56,346 nt of DNA from Solirubrobacterales bacterium. GTDB taxonomy: Bacteria > Actinomycetota > Thermoleophilia > Solirubrobacterales > Solirubrobacteraceae. This document shows positions 15,420-24,668 of the stretch, one piece after another. The stretch spans positions 1 through 56,346 of the forward strand of contig DAHUYQ010000018.1 in the NCBI GenBank assembly GCA_027315115.1, in the 5' to 3' direction. The position numbers and the translations under genes are program-made. Position 1 is the stretch's first letter, and each line of letters begins with the position of its first letter. The notes under the pieces are model-generated. The model did no database searches and was not told the DNA's origin. It saw only the letters and a program-made list of their open reading frames with translations.

Positions 15420-16736
15420 TCAGCCAAGGCTTGCGCCGGCCGCGCTCTCCTGCTGAAGCTCGTCCAGCATCGAGCGCATCGTCTCCGCGTCACAGGAGAC
15501 CATCGAGGGCCAGGGCTTGGCGGGGTGGTCCTCGATCGTCTTCAGGCCGTTGCCGGTGATGATCGCCACGACGACCTCGTCCGGGTCGAAGGCCTGTGCC
15601 TCGGCGAGCTTGCGCAGCACCGCGATCGTCGTGCCGCCGGCCGGCTCGGTGAGCACGCCCTCGGTGGCCGCCAGCAGATCCACGCCCGCGAAGATCTCCT
15701 CGTCGCTGGCGCGTCCGGCGGTGCCGCCGCGGCCGCGCACGGCGTCGATCACGAGGTGCCCGTCCCCCGGGGCTCCGATCGCGAGCGAATGCGCGATGGT
15801 GGTGGGCCTGCAGGCGTGGATGTCTGCGTCCTGCGCGAGGATCGCGCTGGCGATCGGCGCGCAGCCGTCGGGCTGGGCGATGTGCAGCCTGACATCGGAG
15901 GTGCTCACCAGGCCGACCCGCTCCAGCTCGACGAGGCCCTTGTGTATGCGGGAGGAGAGGGTTCCGCCGGCAGCCGCCGTGATGATGTGGTCGGGCGCGT
16001 TCCAGCCAAGCTGCTCGACGATCTCGAACGGCATCGTCTTGGCGCCCTCGGCGTAGAAGGGCCGCAGCGTGATGTTCGCGAACTCCAGCCCGGAGGCCAG
16101 CGCGACCGCGCGACACTGTTTGTTGGCTTCGTCGTAGTTGCCGTCCACCTGGCAGACCTTCGCGCCCAGCGCCCGGCATGCCAGCGCCTTGGTGTGCTCG
16201 AGGCGGTTGGGGTAGAAGACGTATGCCGGCACGCCCGCCTTGGCGGCCAGCGCGGCGACCGCGGTGCCGACGTTGCCGGTGGAGACGCAGCCGATCTCCC
16301 GCTTGCCGAGTTCGAGCAGCCGCGCAACCGACATCGAGACGACGCGGTCCTTGTAAGAGAGGCTCGGCCGCGAGGTCGAGTCGTCCTTGAGATAGAGGTT
16401 GCGAAGCCCGAGCGCCTGGCCGAGGCGGTCGGCCTTGATCAGCGGGGTGAACCCGGAGTGCTGGCCCACGCGAGCCTGCGCCGCCGCGTCCATGATCGGC
16501 AGCAGCTCCTCGAAGCGCCAGATGTTCATCGGCCGCTCGGCGACCGGGAGCTGCTGCAGCCTGACGGCCGCCAGCTCGTAGTCGAACTCGATGTCGAGGT
16601 TGCGCCCGCAGTCGGGGCAGGAGAACACCGGCTCTGACATGGGGTAGGAGCGTTCGCAGCGCTCGCACACCAGGCTCGTTGCACACGAGCGCGTCTCGTG
16701 CCTCTGCGACTGGTCCTGCGCGAATGCGGTGCTCAT
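15420..16736 (-). CDS. thrC: Threonine synthase (PLP-dependent)
   Basis: This 438-residue enzyme converts O-phosphohomoserine to threonine. A Cys4 zinc-ribbon-like N-terminus (CERCERSYP ... CPDCGRN, residues about 23-47) precedes the fold type II core. The PLP lysine lies in PSLSYKDRVV, and the PLP-phosphate loop resembles STGNVGTAVAALAA. The C-terminal part contains LTEPAGGTTIAV. Length fits actinobacterial/plant-type ThrC. The ATG follows GAGGGTGAGG. Closely related PLP enzymes exist, so substrate specificity is inferred from overall pattern. It overlaps a possible small ORF by ATGA. Confidence 0.9.
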   Translation of the reverse strand: MSTAFAQDQSQRHETRSCATSLVCERCERSYPMSEPVFSCPDCGRNLDIEFDYELAAVRLQQLPVAERPMNIWRFEELLPIMDAAAQARVGQHSGFTPLIKADRLGQALGLRNLYLKDDSTSRPSLSYKDRVVSMSVARLLELGKREIGCVSTGNVGTAVAALAAKAGVPAYVFYPNRLEHTKALACRALGAKVCQVDGNYDEANKQCRAVALASGLEFANITLRPFYAEGAKTMPFEIVEQLGWNAPDHIITAAAGGTLSSRIHKGLVELERVGLVSTSDVRLHIAQPDGCAPIASAILAQDADIHACRPTTIAHSLAIGAPGDGHLVIDAVRGRGGTAGRASDEEIFAGVDLLAATEGVLTEPAGGTTIAVLRKLAEAQAFDPDEVVVAIITGNGLKTIEDHPAKPWPSMVSCDAETMRSMLDELQQESAAGASLG

Positions 16737-16921
16737 TGCCTCACCCTCTGCTGGATGACGGTGACGCCGGACGACGTCCCCCTTGTCTTTGCGGCGGCAT
16801 CTGCTGGCAGCGTAGCGACCGCTCCGGAGCCTTTCAATTTGACGTGGCGGCGCATCGAATTGGTGCCGGCCTCGAGGTCGCGCAGATGACCGGGGCGCGT
16901 CGTGATGCTCGCAGAGGCCAT
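16733..16921 (-). CDS. Possible small ORF coupled to thrC
   Basis: A 62-codon frame exactly fills the gap between the LeuRS-like gene (ends 4 nt upstream) and thrC (ATGA overlap). Third positions are GC-rich in its first half and weaker later. The peptide (MASASITTRPGHLRDLEAGT...) resembles nothing known to me. It could be a real coupling gene, or the gap could simply be a thrC leader. Confidence 0.3.
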   Translation of the reverse strand: MASASITTRPGHLRDLEAGTNSMRRHVKLKGSGAVATLPADAAAKTRGTSSGVTVIQQRVRQ

Positions 16922-16924
16922 CGA

Positions 16925-19288
16925 CTATGCCCGCGGCTCGGCCGCTGCTCCATGTCCGGCAGCGGCCACCGATGCGGCCGTTGTTTCTCTCTGCAGAAGC
17001 GCCGCGCCCGCAAGCTGCTCGATCGTGCCAGTCTGCGGCCACGACGGCTCGGCGCCCTCCTGTCCATGGCCCGAGTCGAGCCAGGACTGCTCGGCGAGGT
17101 GGGGGGCGAAGGGGGCAAGGATCTGGGCCAGCGTCGCCAGGGCCGCGACCAGCACGTCGCTGTCCTGGCGCGAGAGCGTTCCGCGCCGCTCCAGCACCTG
17201 CGCCTCGAAGTCCTGGATGCGCTCGAAGAGGCGCATCGCGTCGCGCACGGCGGTGTGCATCTCCAGATCCTCCATCGCCGCCGTGATCCGCTTCAGCGCG
17301 ACGTCGCACCACTTCGCAAGCCGCGCACGCAGGTGCTCTGTGCGTTGCTTTCCGATGTCCAGCGCCGCATCCGGCAACTCCGCCTTGGCGCGATTTGTCG
17401 CGTACCGAGCCTGCGAGTAGTCCCAGAGCTGCGTCAGGAATCGGTGACAGTGCTGGACAGCGCTGTCGGTCCAGTTCAGCGAGCGCTGCGGCCTGGCGGC
17501 GTAGAGCACCGCCAGGCGCACGGTGTCGGCGCCGTACTGCTGCACCAGCTCGTCCGGGTCCACGACGTTGCCCAGGTGCTTGCTCATCTTGCGTCCGTCC
17601 GCGATCACCATCTCGTGGAAGAGGCAGCCCGCGAACGGCTCTCCGTCGGCCAGGAAGGAGAGCGGGCCGATGTCGCGCAGCGCCTTGGTCACCAGGCGCT
17701 GGTCGAAGACGAAGTTGCCGCTATCCGATCCGGCGACCACCCGCTCGCACGGCAGCCACGTGCGCAGGTCCTCCAGCGCGAAGATCTCCTCCAGGGCCTC
17801 GTCGCGGTGCCGCGGCGGAACGCACACCGGCGCCCACAGCCACAGCGCGTCGAAATGGCAGTCGAGCGTGTCCGTCTCCCGCTTGGCGCTCGCTCCGCAG
17901 CTCGGGCATGTGGCGTTGACGAAGTCCTCGCGTGCGGCCAGCGGGTTGCCCTCGCCGGTCGGAATCAGGTCCCGCGGCAGCTCGACGGGCAGATCCTCCA
18001 TCGGCACCGGCACGGCGCCGCAGCGCTCGCAGTAGACGATCGGGATCGGCGTCCCCCAGGAGCGCTGCCTGGAGACGGTGAAGTCGAAGGCCTTGTACCG
18101 CACCGTCTCGCGGATCTCGGCGGGCGCCGAAGCCGAGCCGGGCGCCGGCGCGGGCTGCGATCCGATGCCCAGCCTGGAGGCGATCACCTCGTCTGTGCGG
18201 TCGGCCTCCGGGATGCCGAAGACGACCGTCGCGCCGAAGCGCGCGTCCACGACCGGGGAGATGACCACCGGCAGCAGGCTGTCTCCGGAGGGAGAGATCA
18301 CGTGCCCACCGGTGTGCAGCAGCGGGACGGCCTCTGCCTCCCGCGAGCTGCGCTCCAGGCCCCCGGAGCGGATGTCCTCCAGGCCGGCCTGCACCTCCGG
18401 GTCCTGTGCCCAGAGCTCGGCCTCCGGGTGCTTGGGGGAGATCAGGACCAAGCGCGCCTCTCCGACCGCGCCCGCATGTGGGGTGAACGCCGTGAGCGAG
18501 CGGCCGTCCGGTGTCTGCAGCCGCGCCTCCACGCCGTCGACCCTTCCGAGCACGTAGCGCTGGGAGGCCAGCGAGGTCTCGTCCCAGGGGTGCAGCTCCG
18601 CGATCCGGCGGTCGTTCTCCTCCAGGTAGGCGCTGATCCGCAGCACCCACTGGGGCTGCTGGATCAGGCGCACCGGGTTGTGGCAGCGCCAGCACAGGCC
18701 GTCCTCGACCTGGATGCTCGCAAGCGTGGTCTGGCAGTGATCGCACCAGTCGACCGTGCCTGAGCCACGGTAGATCAGCCCCGCATCCAGCAGCCGCAGG
18801 AAGAGCCATTGCGACCACCTGTACATCTGGGCATCGGAGCTCATGAAGGCGCGGTCCCAGTCGAAGGAGAAGCCGAGCCTCAGGAGCTGGCCCTTCATGT
18901 GCTGCGCGCAGCGCTCCACCCACTCGCTGGGCGGCACCCCCTGAGCGATCGCGCTGATCTCAGCCGGCAGGCCGAAGGCGTCGAAGCCGAAGGCGAAGAG
19001 CACCGACTCGCCGCGCGCCCTGTTGAATCGCGCGTAGGCGTCTCCGATCGAATAGCTGCGGACGTGGCCGATGTGGATGTTGCCGGAGGTGAAGGGCGCG
19101 GATGGCTTGATGTAGCGGTGCGGGCGCCCGTCGTCGATCGCCGGGGTCGCGAAGGCGTCGCGCTGCGCCCAGGCCGCCTGCCTGGCTGTCTCTATCGCCG
19201 CCGGCTCATACGAATGGGAGCGCTCCGGCGAGGCGGTGCCCGGCCCCGTCTGCGCGCTCTCGCTGTTGTTGGAAGGCTCGTCGCTCAT
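16925..19288 (-). CDS. Divergent leucyl-tRNA synthetase-like protein
   Basis: This is a class I synthetase of about 787 residues. The HIGH motif is GNIHIGHVRSYSIGDAY, followed by FGFDAFGLPAE (the bacterial LeuRS signature). A CxxC-x14-CxxC insert (CDHCQTTLASIQVEDGLCWRC) and a CP1/editing-like insert follow, then RKMSKHLGNVVDPDELVQQY and an anticodon-type helical domain. Differences from ordinary LeuRS: KMSKH replaces KMSKS, the threonine-rich editing motif TTRPDT is replaced by FTPHAGAVGEA, and the C-terminal VPGKLVNIV domain is absent. It may be the organism's LeuRS in a divergent form, or a paralogue with another role. Start ATG chosen before SDEPSNN. Confidence 0.8.
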   Translation of the reverse strand: MSDEPSNNSESAQTGPGTASPERSHSYEPAAIETARQAAWAQRDAFATPAIDDGRPHRYIKPSAPFTSGNIHIGHVRSYSIGDAYARFNRARGESVLFAFGFDAFGLPAEISAIAQGVPPSEWVERCAQHMKGQLLRLGFSFDWDRAFMSSDAQMYRWSQWLFLRLLDAGLIYRGSGTVDWCDHCQTTLASIQVEDGLCWRCHNPVRLIQQPQWVLRISAYLEENDRRIAELHPWDETSLASQRYVLGRVDGVEARLQTPDGRSLTAFTPHAGAVGEARLVLISPKHPEAELWAQDPEVQAGLEDIRSGGLERSSREAEAVPLLHTGGHVISPSGDSLLPVVISPVVDARFGATVVFGIPEADRTDEVIASRLGIGSQPAPAPGSASAPAEIRETVRYKAFDFTVSRQRSWGTPIPIVYCERCGAVPVPMEDLPVELPRDLIPTGEGNPLAAREDFVNATCPSCGASAKRETDTLDCHFDALWLWAPVCVPPRHRDEALEEIFALEDLRTWLPCERVVAGSDSGNFVFDQRLVTKALRDIGPLSFLADGEPFAGCLFHEMVIADGRKMSKHLGNVVDPDELVQQYGADTVRLAVLYAARPQRSLNWTDSAVQHCHRFLTQLWDYSQARYATNRAKAELPDAALDIGKQRTEHLRARLAKWCDVALKRITAAMEDLEMHTAVRDAMRLFERIQDFEAQVLERRGTLSRQDSDVLVAALATLAQILAPFAPHLAEQSWLDSGHGQEGAEPSWPQTGTIEQLAGAALLQRETTAASVAAAGHGAAAEPRA

Positions 19289-19438
19289 CTCGATCCAGGT
19301 GATTTTCGCATCGTTGCCCGGTGGCGTCCCGAAGGCGCGTCCGCGGAGGGTCTGACGACCTGTCCCGTTGCTATGCTCACGCCACTTGGCAACCGCTTCG
19401 CCAAACCGCTTCTCGGGCCGTTCGTTGCCCACTCATGG

Positions 19439-19463
19439 CCCCGCCCTGCGCGGGGTCTTCTCG
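19439..19463 (+). terminator. Hairpin plus T-rich tract in the guaB3 leader
   Basis: CCCCGC-CCTGC-GCGGGG followed by TCTTCTCG lies about 30 bases before the guaB3 start. A possible TATGCT -10 box lies upstream around 19371. This could be an attenuator or simply a leader hairpin. No riboswitch class is recognised. Confidence 0.35.
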
Positions 19464-19489
19464 TCCGCCTCGACTGCAAGGATCGATCG

Positions 19490-20683
19490 ATGGAAGTAGA
19501 GATCGGACGCGGCAAGAAGGCACGCCGCGCATATGGATTCGACGACATCGCGATCGTGCCCTCAAGGCGCACGAGGGACCCCGATGACATCGACATCACC
19601 TGGAAGCTCGGCCCCTACCAGTTCGAGCTGCCGCTGATGGCCTCCGCGATGGACGGCGTCGTCTCGCCGACCACGGCCGGGATCGTCGGCAAGCTGGGCG
19701 GCCTGGCGGTCCTGAACCTCGAGGGCATCTTCACTCGCTATGAGGACGCGGATGAGCAGCTTCAGGAGATCGCCTCGCTGCCCAAGCCCCAGGCGACCCG
19801 CCGGATGCAGGAGATCTACGCCGAGCCGGTCAAGGCGGAGCTGGTCGCCCAGCGCGTGGCGGAGATCAAGGCGCAGAAAGTCGTCGTCGCCGCATCTCTG
19901 ACCCCGCAGCGGGTGCGCGACTACTACGAGATCGCGATGGAGGCCGGGCTGGACGTGCTCGTGATCCAGGGCACCGTCGTCTCCGGCGAACATGTCTCCA
20001 CCACCAGCGAGCCACTCAACCTCAAGGAGTTCATCCCCTCGCTCGACGTGCCGGTGGTCGTCGGCGGGTGCGCCTCTTACCACACGGGCCTGCACCTGAT
20101 GCGCACCGGTGCCGCCGGCGTGCTGGTCGGCGTCGGCCCCGGCGCGGCCTGCACGACTCGCGGGGTGCTCGGCATCGGCGTGCCACAGGCCACCGCGATC
20201 GCGGACGTCGCGCACGCCCGCTCCACGCACATGCTGGAGACCGGTGAGTACTGCCAGGTGATCGCCGACGGCGGCATGCGCAACGGCGGCGACGTCTCCA
20301 AGGCGATCGCGCTCGGGGCGGACGCGGTGATGATCGGCTCGCCGCTCGCTCGCGCGTATGAAGCTCCCGGTCATGGGTACCACTGGGGGATGGCGACCTT
20401 CCATCCGACGCTGCCGCGCGGCGCGAGGGTCGCCACCACCCAGAACGGCACGCTCGAGGAGATCCTCGTCGGGCCTGCGCGCGAGAACGACGGCACCTTC
20501 AACCTGTTCGGCGGCCTGCGGATGTCGATGGCCACGTGCGGGCACCGCGACCTGGCCGAGTTCAACCGCGCCGAGGTCGTGATCGCCCCGGCGCTGCAGA
20601 CCGAGGGCAAGCAACTGCAGAGGGACCAGGCCGTCGGCATGGGCGCCAACGGCAAGGTCGAGGCGGCGCTGGTGAATGACTGA
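19490..20683 (+). CDS. guaB3: GuaB3-family IMP dehydrogenase-like protein
   Basis: A 397-residue TIM-barrel protein of the IMPDH/GMP reductase superfamily. The GuaB3 start ([20 protein letters not shown], then [11 protein letters not shown]) is clear. The catalytic Cys lies near residue 220 in [10 protein letters not shown], with [15 protein letters not shown] downstream. CBS domains are absent, unlike standard GuaB. GuaB3 members are annotated as IMP dehydrogenases, but a cyanobacterial one has been reported as a GMP reductase, so the direction of reaction is open. Its coupling to guaA by an 8-nt overlap points to guanine nucleotide balance. Confidence 0.93.
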   Translation: MEVEIGRGKKARRAYGFDDIAIVPSRRTRDPDDIDITWKLGPYQFELPLMASAMDGVVSPTTAGIVGKLGGLAVLNLEGIFTRYEDADEQLQEIASLPKPQATRRMQEIYAEPVKAELVAQRVAEIKAQKVVVAASLTPQRVRDYYEIAMEAGLDVLVIQGTVVSGEHVSTTSEPLNLKEFIPSLDVPVVVGGCASYHTGLHLMRTGAAGVLVGVGPGAACTTRGVLGIGVPQATAIADVAHARSTHMLETGEYCQVIADGGMRNGGDVSKAIALGADAVMIGSPLARAYEAPGHGYHWGMATFHPTLPRGARVATTQNGTLEEILVGPARENDGTFNLFGGLRMSMATCGHRDLAEFNRAEVVIAPALQTEGKQLQRDQAVGMGANGKVEAALVND

Positions 20684-22280
20684 GACGGCCCTCAGACCTC
20701 CTGCGAGCGAGGCCGAGAGCGGCCGGGAGGTCGGCACGGAGGTCGTGGTGGTCGTGGACTACGGCGGCCAGTACTCGCAGCTCATCGCCAGGCGCATCCG
20801 TGAGTGCGGCGTCTTCTCGGAGCTGCTGCCCCATCATGTGCCGCTCGCCGAGATTGCCAAGCGCAAGCCGGCCGGAGTGGTGCTCTCCGGCGGCCCTGCG
20901 TCCGTCTACGCCCCCGGCGCTCCGCGCCTGGAGCGGGAGCTGCTGGAGCTCGGGGTCCCCGTGCTGGGCATCTGCTACGGCATGCAGCTTCTGGTCCACG
21001 AGCTCGGCGGCCGCGTCGAGCAGGCCGAGGTGGGGGAGTTCGGTCGCTCGGACCTGACGGTGCTGGCGCCGGGCAGCCTGCTCGCGGGCCTGCCCGCCGA
21101 GCAGACCTGCTGGATGTCTCACCGCGACACCGTGTTCGAGCCGCCGCCCGGCTTCACCGCGCTGGCCTCCTCGACGGTCTCGCCCGTGGCGGCCGTGGAG
21201 GATGCGCAGCGACGCATCTACGGCATCCAGTTCCACCCCGAGGTCGTCCACACCCCCTACGGCCAGGAGATCCTGACGCGCTTCCTGGCCGACATATGCG
21301 GATGCGAGCGGACCTGGAGCGCCGCCTCGATCGTCGAGGAGCAGATCGCGCGCATCAGGCGGCAGGTCGGCGAGGGTCGCGCGATCTGCGGGCTCTCGGG
21401 CGGAGTGGACTCCTCGGTCGCCGCGCTGCTCGTCCACAGGGCGATCGGCGACCGGCTCACCTGCGTGTTCGTCGACCACGGCCTGATGCGAAAGCAGGAG
21501 GGCGAGCAGGTGGTGGCGACCTTCCGCGACACCTTCAAGGTGCCGCTGGTCGCCGTGGACGCCGAGCAGCGTTTCCTGGCGCGACTGGCCGGCGTGACCG
21601 AGCCGGAGGCCAAGCGCAAGGCGATCGGCGCCGAGTTCATCCGGGTCTTCGAGGAGGAGGCGCGCAGGCTCGCGCCGGACGGAGACGGGGCGCGCTATCT
21701 GGTTCAGGGCACGCTCTACTCGGACGTGATCGAGTCCGGCGGCGGCCCGGGCGCCTCGACGATCAAGAGCCATCACAACGTCGGCGGGCTGCCCGAGGAC
21801 CTCGACTTCGAGCTGGTCGAGCCGCTGCGGGCGCTCTTCAAGGACGAGGTGCGCGCCGTCGGCACCGAGCTCGGCCTGCCCGACCGGCTGGTCTGGCGCC
21901 AGCCGTTCCCGGGCCCTGGGCTGGCGATCAGGGTGATCGGCGCGGAGGCCACCAGGGAGCGGCTGGACGTGCTGCGCGAGGCCGATCACATCCTGCAGGA
22001 GGAGATCCGCGCGGCCGGGCTCTACCGCGAGCTGTGGCAGTCCTTCTGCGTGCTGCCCAACATCCGCACCGTTGGGGTCCAGGGCGACGAGCGCACCTAC
22101 GGCAACGTGGTCGCGATTAGGGCGGTCACCAGCGACGACGCGATGACCGCCGACTGGGCAAGGTTGCCATATGACCTGCTGGAGAAGATCGCCTCACGCA
22201 TGATGGGCGAGCTGCGCGAGGTCAACCGGGTGGTGCTCGACATCACGAGCAAGCCGCCGGGAACCATCGAGTGGGAGTAG
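20676..22280 (+). CDS. guaA: GMP synthase (glutamine-hydrolysing)
   Basis: This 534-residue enzyme aminates XMP to GMP. The N-terminal class I glutamine amidotransferase domain spans about 22-210: nucleophile Cys in [10 protein letters not shown], His/Glu in QFHPEV. The ATP-pyrophosphatase domain begins with the P-loop [12 protein letters not shown]. The dimerisation domain ends in the conserved [11 protein letters not shown]. Length is normal. The start overlaps the end of guaB3 by 8 nt. A long imperfect inverted repeat follows the stop codon. Confidence 0.98.
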   Translation: MTETALRPPASEAESGREVGTEVVVVVDYGGQYSQLIARRIRECGVFSELLPHHVPLAEIAKRKPAGVVLSGGPASVYAPGAPRLERELLELGVPVLGICYGMQLLVHELGGRVEQAEVGEFGRSDLTVLAPGSLLAGLPAEQTCWMSHRDTVFEPPPGFTALASSTVSPVAAVEDAQRRIYGIQFHPEVVHTPYGQEILTRFLADICGCERTWSAASIVEEQIARIRRQVGEGRAICGLSGGVDSSVAALLVHRAIGDRLTCVFVDHGLMRKQEGEQVVATFRDTFKVPLVAVDAEQRFLARLAGVTEPEAKRKAIGAEFIRVFEEEARRLAPDGDGARYLVQGTLYSDVIESGGGPGASTIKSHHNVGGLPEDLDFELVEPLRALFKDEVRAVGTELGLPDRLVWRQPFPGPGLAIRVIGAEATRERLDVLREADHILQEEIRAAGLYRELWQSFCVLPNIRTVGVQGDERTYGNVVAIRAVTSDDAMTADWARLPYDLLEKIASRMMGELREVNRVVLDITSKPPGTIEWE

Positions 22281-22295
22281 CCCCGGCGCGCGCCT

Positions 22296-22373
22296 CGGCG
22301 TGCCCGACGGTGTCCTCGGTCGCTCGCGTACGGCTTGTACGCCACGCTCCCTGCGTCCTGGTCAGGCACGCCG
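22296..22373. terminator. Large inverted repeat between convergent genes
   Basis: CGGCGTGCCCGAC (22296-22308) pairs with GTCAGGCACGCCG (22361-22373), one G-T pair. A second hairpin GCGTAC-GGCTT-GTACGC (22326-22342) lies inside. It sits between guaA and the convergent DUF4276-like gene and probably stops transcription from both sides. Arm sequence is shared with the tandem repeats at 14891-14950. Confidence 0.65.
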
Positions 22374-22418
22374 ATCCGCGCACCAGGGTGGTTGCTGTGG
22401 GATAAGGTGCGATCAAGC

Positions 22419-23111
22419 TCATCGCGGTGGCTGGCTGCCCGCTGTGTCCGAGTATCCCAGGTCCCGCAGGGCATGCCGCAACTCGTCGAGCATCATCGTG
22501 AACGCGCTGAGACTGCTCAGCGCCGCGATCGAGCTTCGCTCGCCGAGAAGGTCCATGAACGCGGCGGGCGAGGGTCGGCGCCTACCTCGTCGTCCCGGGC
22601 GTGCGCGAGTCAGAGCTGCGGCGAAGGTTGCCTTCGGATCAAGCAGTTTCTCGATCTCGGCCGCGGAACGAGGCAGCCCGAGGTCTGTTGCGGACTTGGT
22701 GGTGCCGAAGACGTCGAGCAGCGCCTCTGCATCGGCGAGCGCCCAAGCCTCGGTCTCGCGAACCGGAACGACAGCCACGCCACGTCTGCCGTTCTCGCCA
22801 AGGCGCTCGCGGACCAGTGCGAGGCCAGGCGTCACGCTGTTTCTCCGCGCTTGCTGGGCGTCGCCGCCGCCATCGGCATGAACGAACAGGATGTGAAACT
22901 CTCCTTGCGCCCGCTCGGCTGCGTTGGCGATGCGGTCACCGCGCGTCGCATCACGGTGGTTCACTGGAAGCCGCTGTACGGCACCAAGGTCAACCATATG
23001 GCCAGCACCCGTCAATATGTGCTCGATTGCTCGCGGAAGCAGCTCGTCCAAGAAGCGATGATCAGTAAGGCCCTCGGCGTACAGCGCCAGCCCGAGCCAT
23101 CGTCGGGTCAC
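22419..23111 (-). CDS. DUF4276/TOPRIM-like protein of a two-gene ATPase module
   Basis: This 230-residue protein starts LALYAEGLTDHRFLDELLPR, where the Glu and EGxTD pattern match the first motif of DUF4276/TOPRIM-like folds. The second acidic motif follows in HILFVHADGGGD, then VVPVRETEAWALADAEAL, typical of DUF4276. TOPRIM-like proteins coordinate metal with these acids, and many are nucleases. The GTG start overlaps the ATPase stop (GTGA), so the two are translationally coupled. Similar ATPase plus TOPRIM pairs (OLD, PARIS, Gabija) are anti-phage systems; a defence role here is inference. The C-terminal 60 residues are helical and unrecognised. Confidence 0.75.
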   Translation of the reverse strand: MTRRWLGLALYAEGLTDHRFLDELLPRAIEHILTGAGHMVDLGAVQRLPVNHRDATRGDRIANAAERAQGEFHILFVHADGGGDAQQARRNSVTPGLALVRERLGENGRRGVAVVPVRETEAWALADAEALLDVFGTTKSATDLGLPRSAAEIEKLLDPKATFAAALTRARPGRRGRRRPSPAAFMDLLGERSSIAALSSLSAFTMMLDELRHALRDLGYSDTAGSQPPR

Positions 23112-24469
23112 TCGGCTCCCACAGTCGCAAGGTAGCGTCCGACCTCGGCGCTGGTGACAAGCTGGCCCACTTCATTCGGGTCGAGCGTGTCCTGGTAATA
23201 GCGTCTGACCGGGCGAGCGCGCGTGACCACATCGCTGCGTTTGTTTGCGCCGTCGATCGAGGTGACGGCGTCAAAGAATATCCCCTCGTCGTCGTTGAGC
23301 GCTCCGACGACGACGGGCGAATGGGTGGTCATGATCAGTTGCAGGAGCGGCGGTGGCGGACCATGGTCGTCGTCGGGGTCGCCTGCTACCAGCTTCCTGA
23401 GATGTCTGATCAGAGGCCCCAATCTGGCTGGATGAATCCCGTTCTCAGGCTCCTCGAAGCAAATGACCCCTCCGAATCGTGGGTCGCTGAGCGCAGTAAG
23501 CAACGCAAGCAGTCGCAGGGTTCCGTCCGATGCGACACGGCTCGATGACTCTCCAGAAGCGCGTGTGTCGATGAGGATCTGCCACTGGCGCTCCACCTCG
23601 TCCTTGCGAACGCGAACGCCGCGGACGCCCGGCACCAAGCTTGCGAGATCTGCCGAGATCTCGGTCAGCAACCCCAGCGGCTCCTCAGGGGCCTCGGTCT
23701 CGGCGACGATCCTTCCCAGCACGGCGGCCAGGTTCGAGCCAGTCGGCTCAAGGCGATCGGGCGCATGCTCATCCACGGCGTGCCGTAGGCCGGCAGGATC
23801 GATTTGGAGGAAACGCCAAGAGCGCATCTCCTCGCGCAACGCATACAGATGGGGAAACTCTGCGGTGGTCATCGTTGAGAGAACGGTCGTCTCGGCGGCG
23901 ACGGCTGGCCTGTGCCGGCCTGCGTGGCCGTCCTGTGCGATCCGAAACTCTGGCGTGGCGCTCTTCAGCGTCTCCAGCAACGCGTTGCGTCGCTTGTGCT
24001 TGAGCCTGGGGAAGATGACCGCATCTTGCTTCTGCTTGAAGTGCGTCGCCCACGTGTCGTCGGACGCGCGGATGCTGCGGGCCGCCTCGTGGACGACGAA
24101 GAGACGCTCAAGGTTGCCTACCATGCGCCGCTCCAGCGTCAGCTCATACCGGAGCCTGGTCTGGATCAGGGTGTGCTCAGCTCCCCACGGATCACGTACG
24201 GCGGGGTCGAGAAGGACCTCGGCCGCCAGCTTGATCTGGCTTGCGGCAGTGCCGTCTGAAGCGCGATGAAAAAGCTCATGCGGTTCGCCTCGCAGGCCGC
24301 TGGCGGCCGAGCGCAGGTCGGTCTCTGCGAGCAGCGCCAAGAACTGGATCGCGTCAAACAGGTTCGACTTCCCGCTGGCGTTTGTCCCCGCAATAACGTC
24401 GAACGGCTGCAGATCGAGCGCGAAGCTGCGGAAGGTCTTGAAGCCATCGATCTCGATCTTCGTGAGCAT
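23108..24469 (-). CDS. SMC/RecF-like AAA ATPase of a two-gene module
   Basis: A 453-residue ABC/SMC-like ATPase (AAA_21 type). It starts MLTKIEIDGFKTFRSFALDL, a typical RecF-like beginning. Walker A is GTNASGKSN (about 28-36). A long helical insert of about 200 residues follows. The signature-like segment is SDGTLRLLALLTALSD, Walker B is GVICFEEPENGIHP, and the switch His is in TTHSPVVV. The insert is too short for a full SMC coiled coil, as in OLD/PARIS-type ATPases. It carries no nuclease domain itself; the coupled downstream gene probably supplies it. The pair sits on the opposite strand to the flanking housekeeping genes. Confidence 0.88.
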   Translation of the reverse strand: MLTKIEIDGFKTFRSFALDLQPFDVIAGTNASGKSNLFDAIQFLALLAETDLRSAASGLRGEPHELFHRASDGTAASQIKLAAEVLLDPAVRDPWGAEHTLIQTRLRYELTLERRMVGNLERLFVVHEAARSIRASDDTWATHFKQKQDAVIFPRLKHKRRNALLETLKSATPEFRIAQDGHAGRHRPAVAAETTVLSTMTTAEFPHLYALREEMRSWRFLQIDPAGLRHAVDEHAPDRLEPTGSNLAAVLGRIVAETEAPEEPLGLLTEISADLASLVPGVRGVRVRKDEVERQWQILIDTRASGESSSRVASDGTLRLLALLTALSDPRFGGVICFEEPENGIHPARLGPLIRHLRKLVAGDPDDDHGPPPPLLQLIMTTHSPVVVGALNDDEGIFFDAVTSIDGANKRSDVVTRARPVRRYYQDTLDPNEVGQLVTSAEVGRYLATVGAE

Positions 24470-24611
24470 GTTCGAACGGTAGTCGGGTATTGCGGCTGGG
24501 AGCGTCGAAAGCTCCCGCACGGTCGAGCAGCATTTTGGCAGACCGTCCGACGACGCAAGAGCTCTGCTCGAGAGTTTTGGGCGGCGCCGGACGGACGAGG
24601 CGAGTTTCGCC

Positions 24612-24617
24612 TATGAT
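24612..24617 (+). promoter_or_regulatory. Candidate -10 box of rplM
   Basis: TATGAT about 50 bases before the rplM start is AT-rich against its surroundings and would give a leader near 45 nt. A GGGAGC/GCTCCC hairpin lies further upstream (around 24498-24516) in the divergent region. Confidence 0.5.
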
Positions 24618-24668
24618 GTGCTCTCGCGCCGCGCGCTGCCAATCGCGTGCGGCATTTTTCACGTCACG

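Noticed and set aside
16737..16924. SAM- or threonine-type riboswitch before thrC
   Set aside because: Searched by eye for known cores; a few complementary words but no recognisable consensus.
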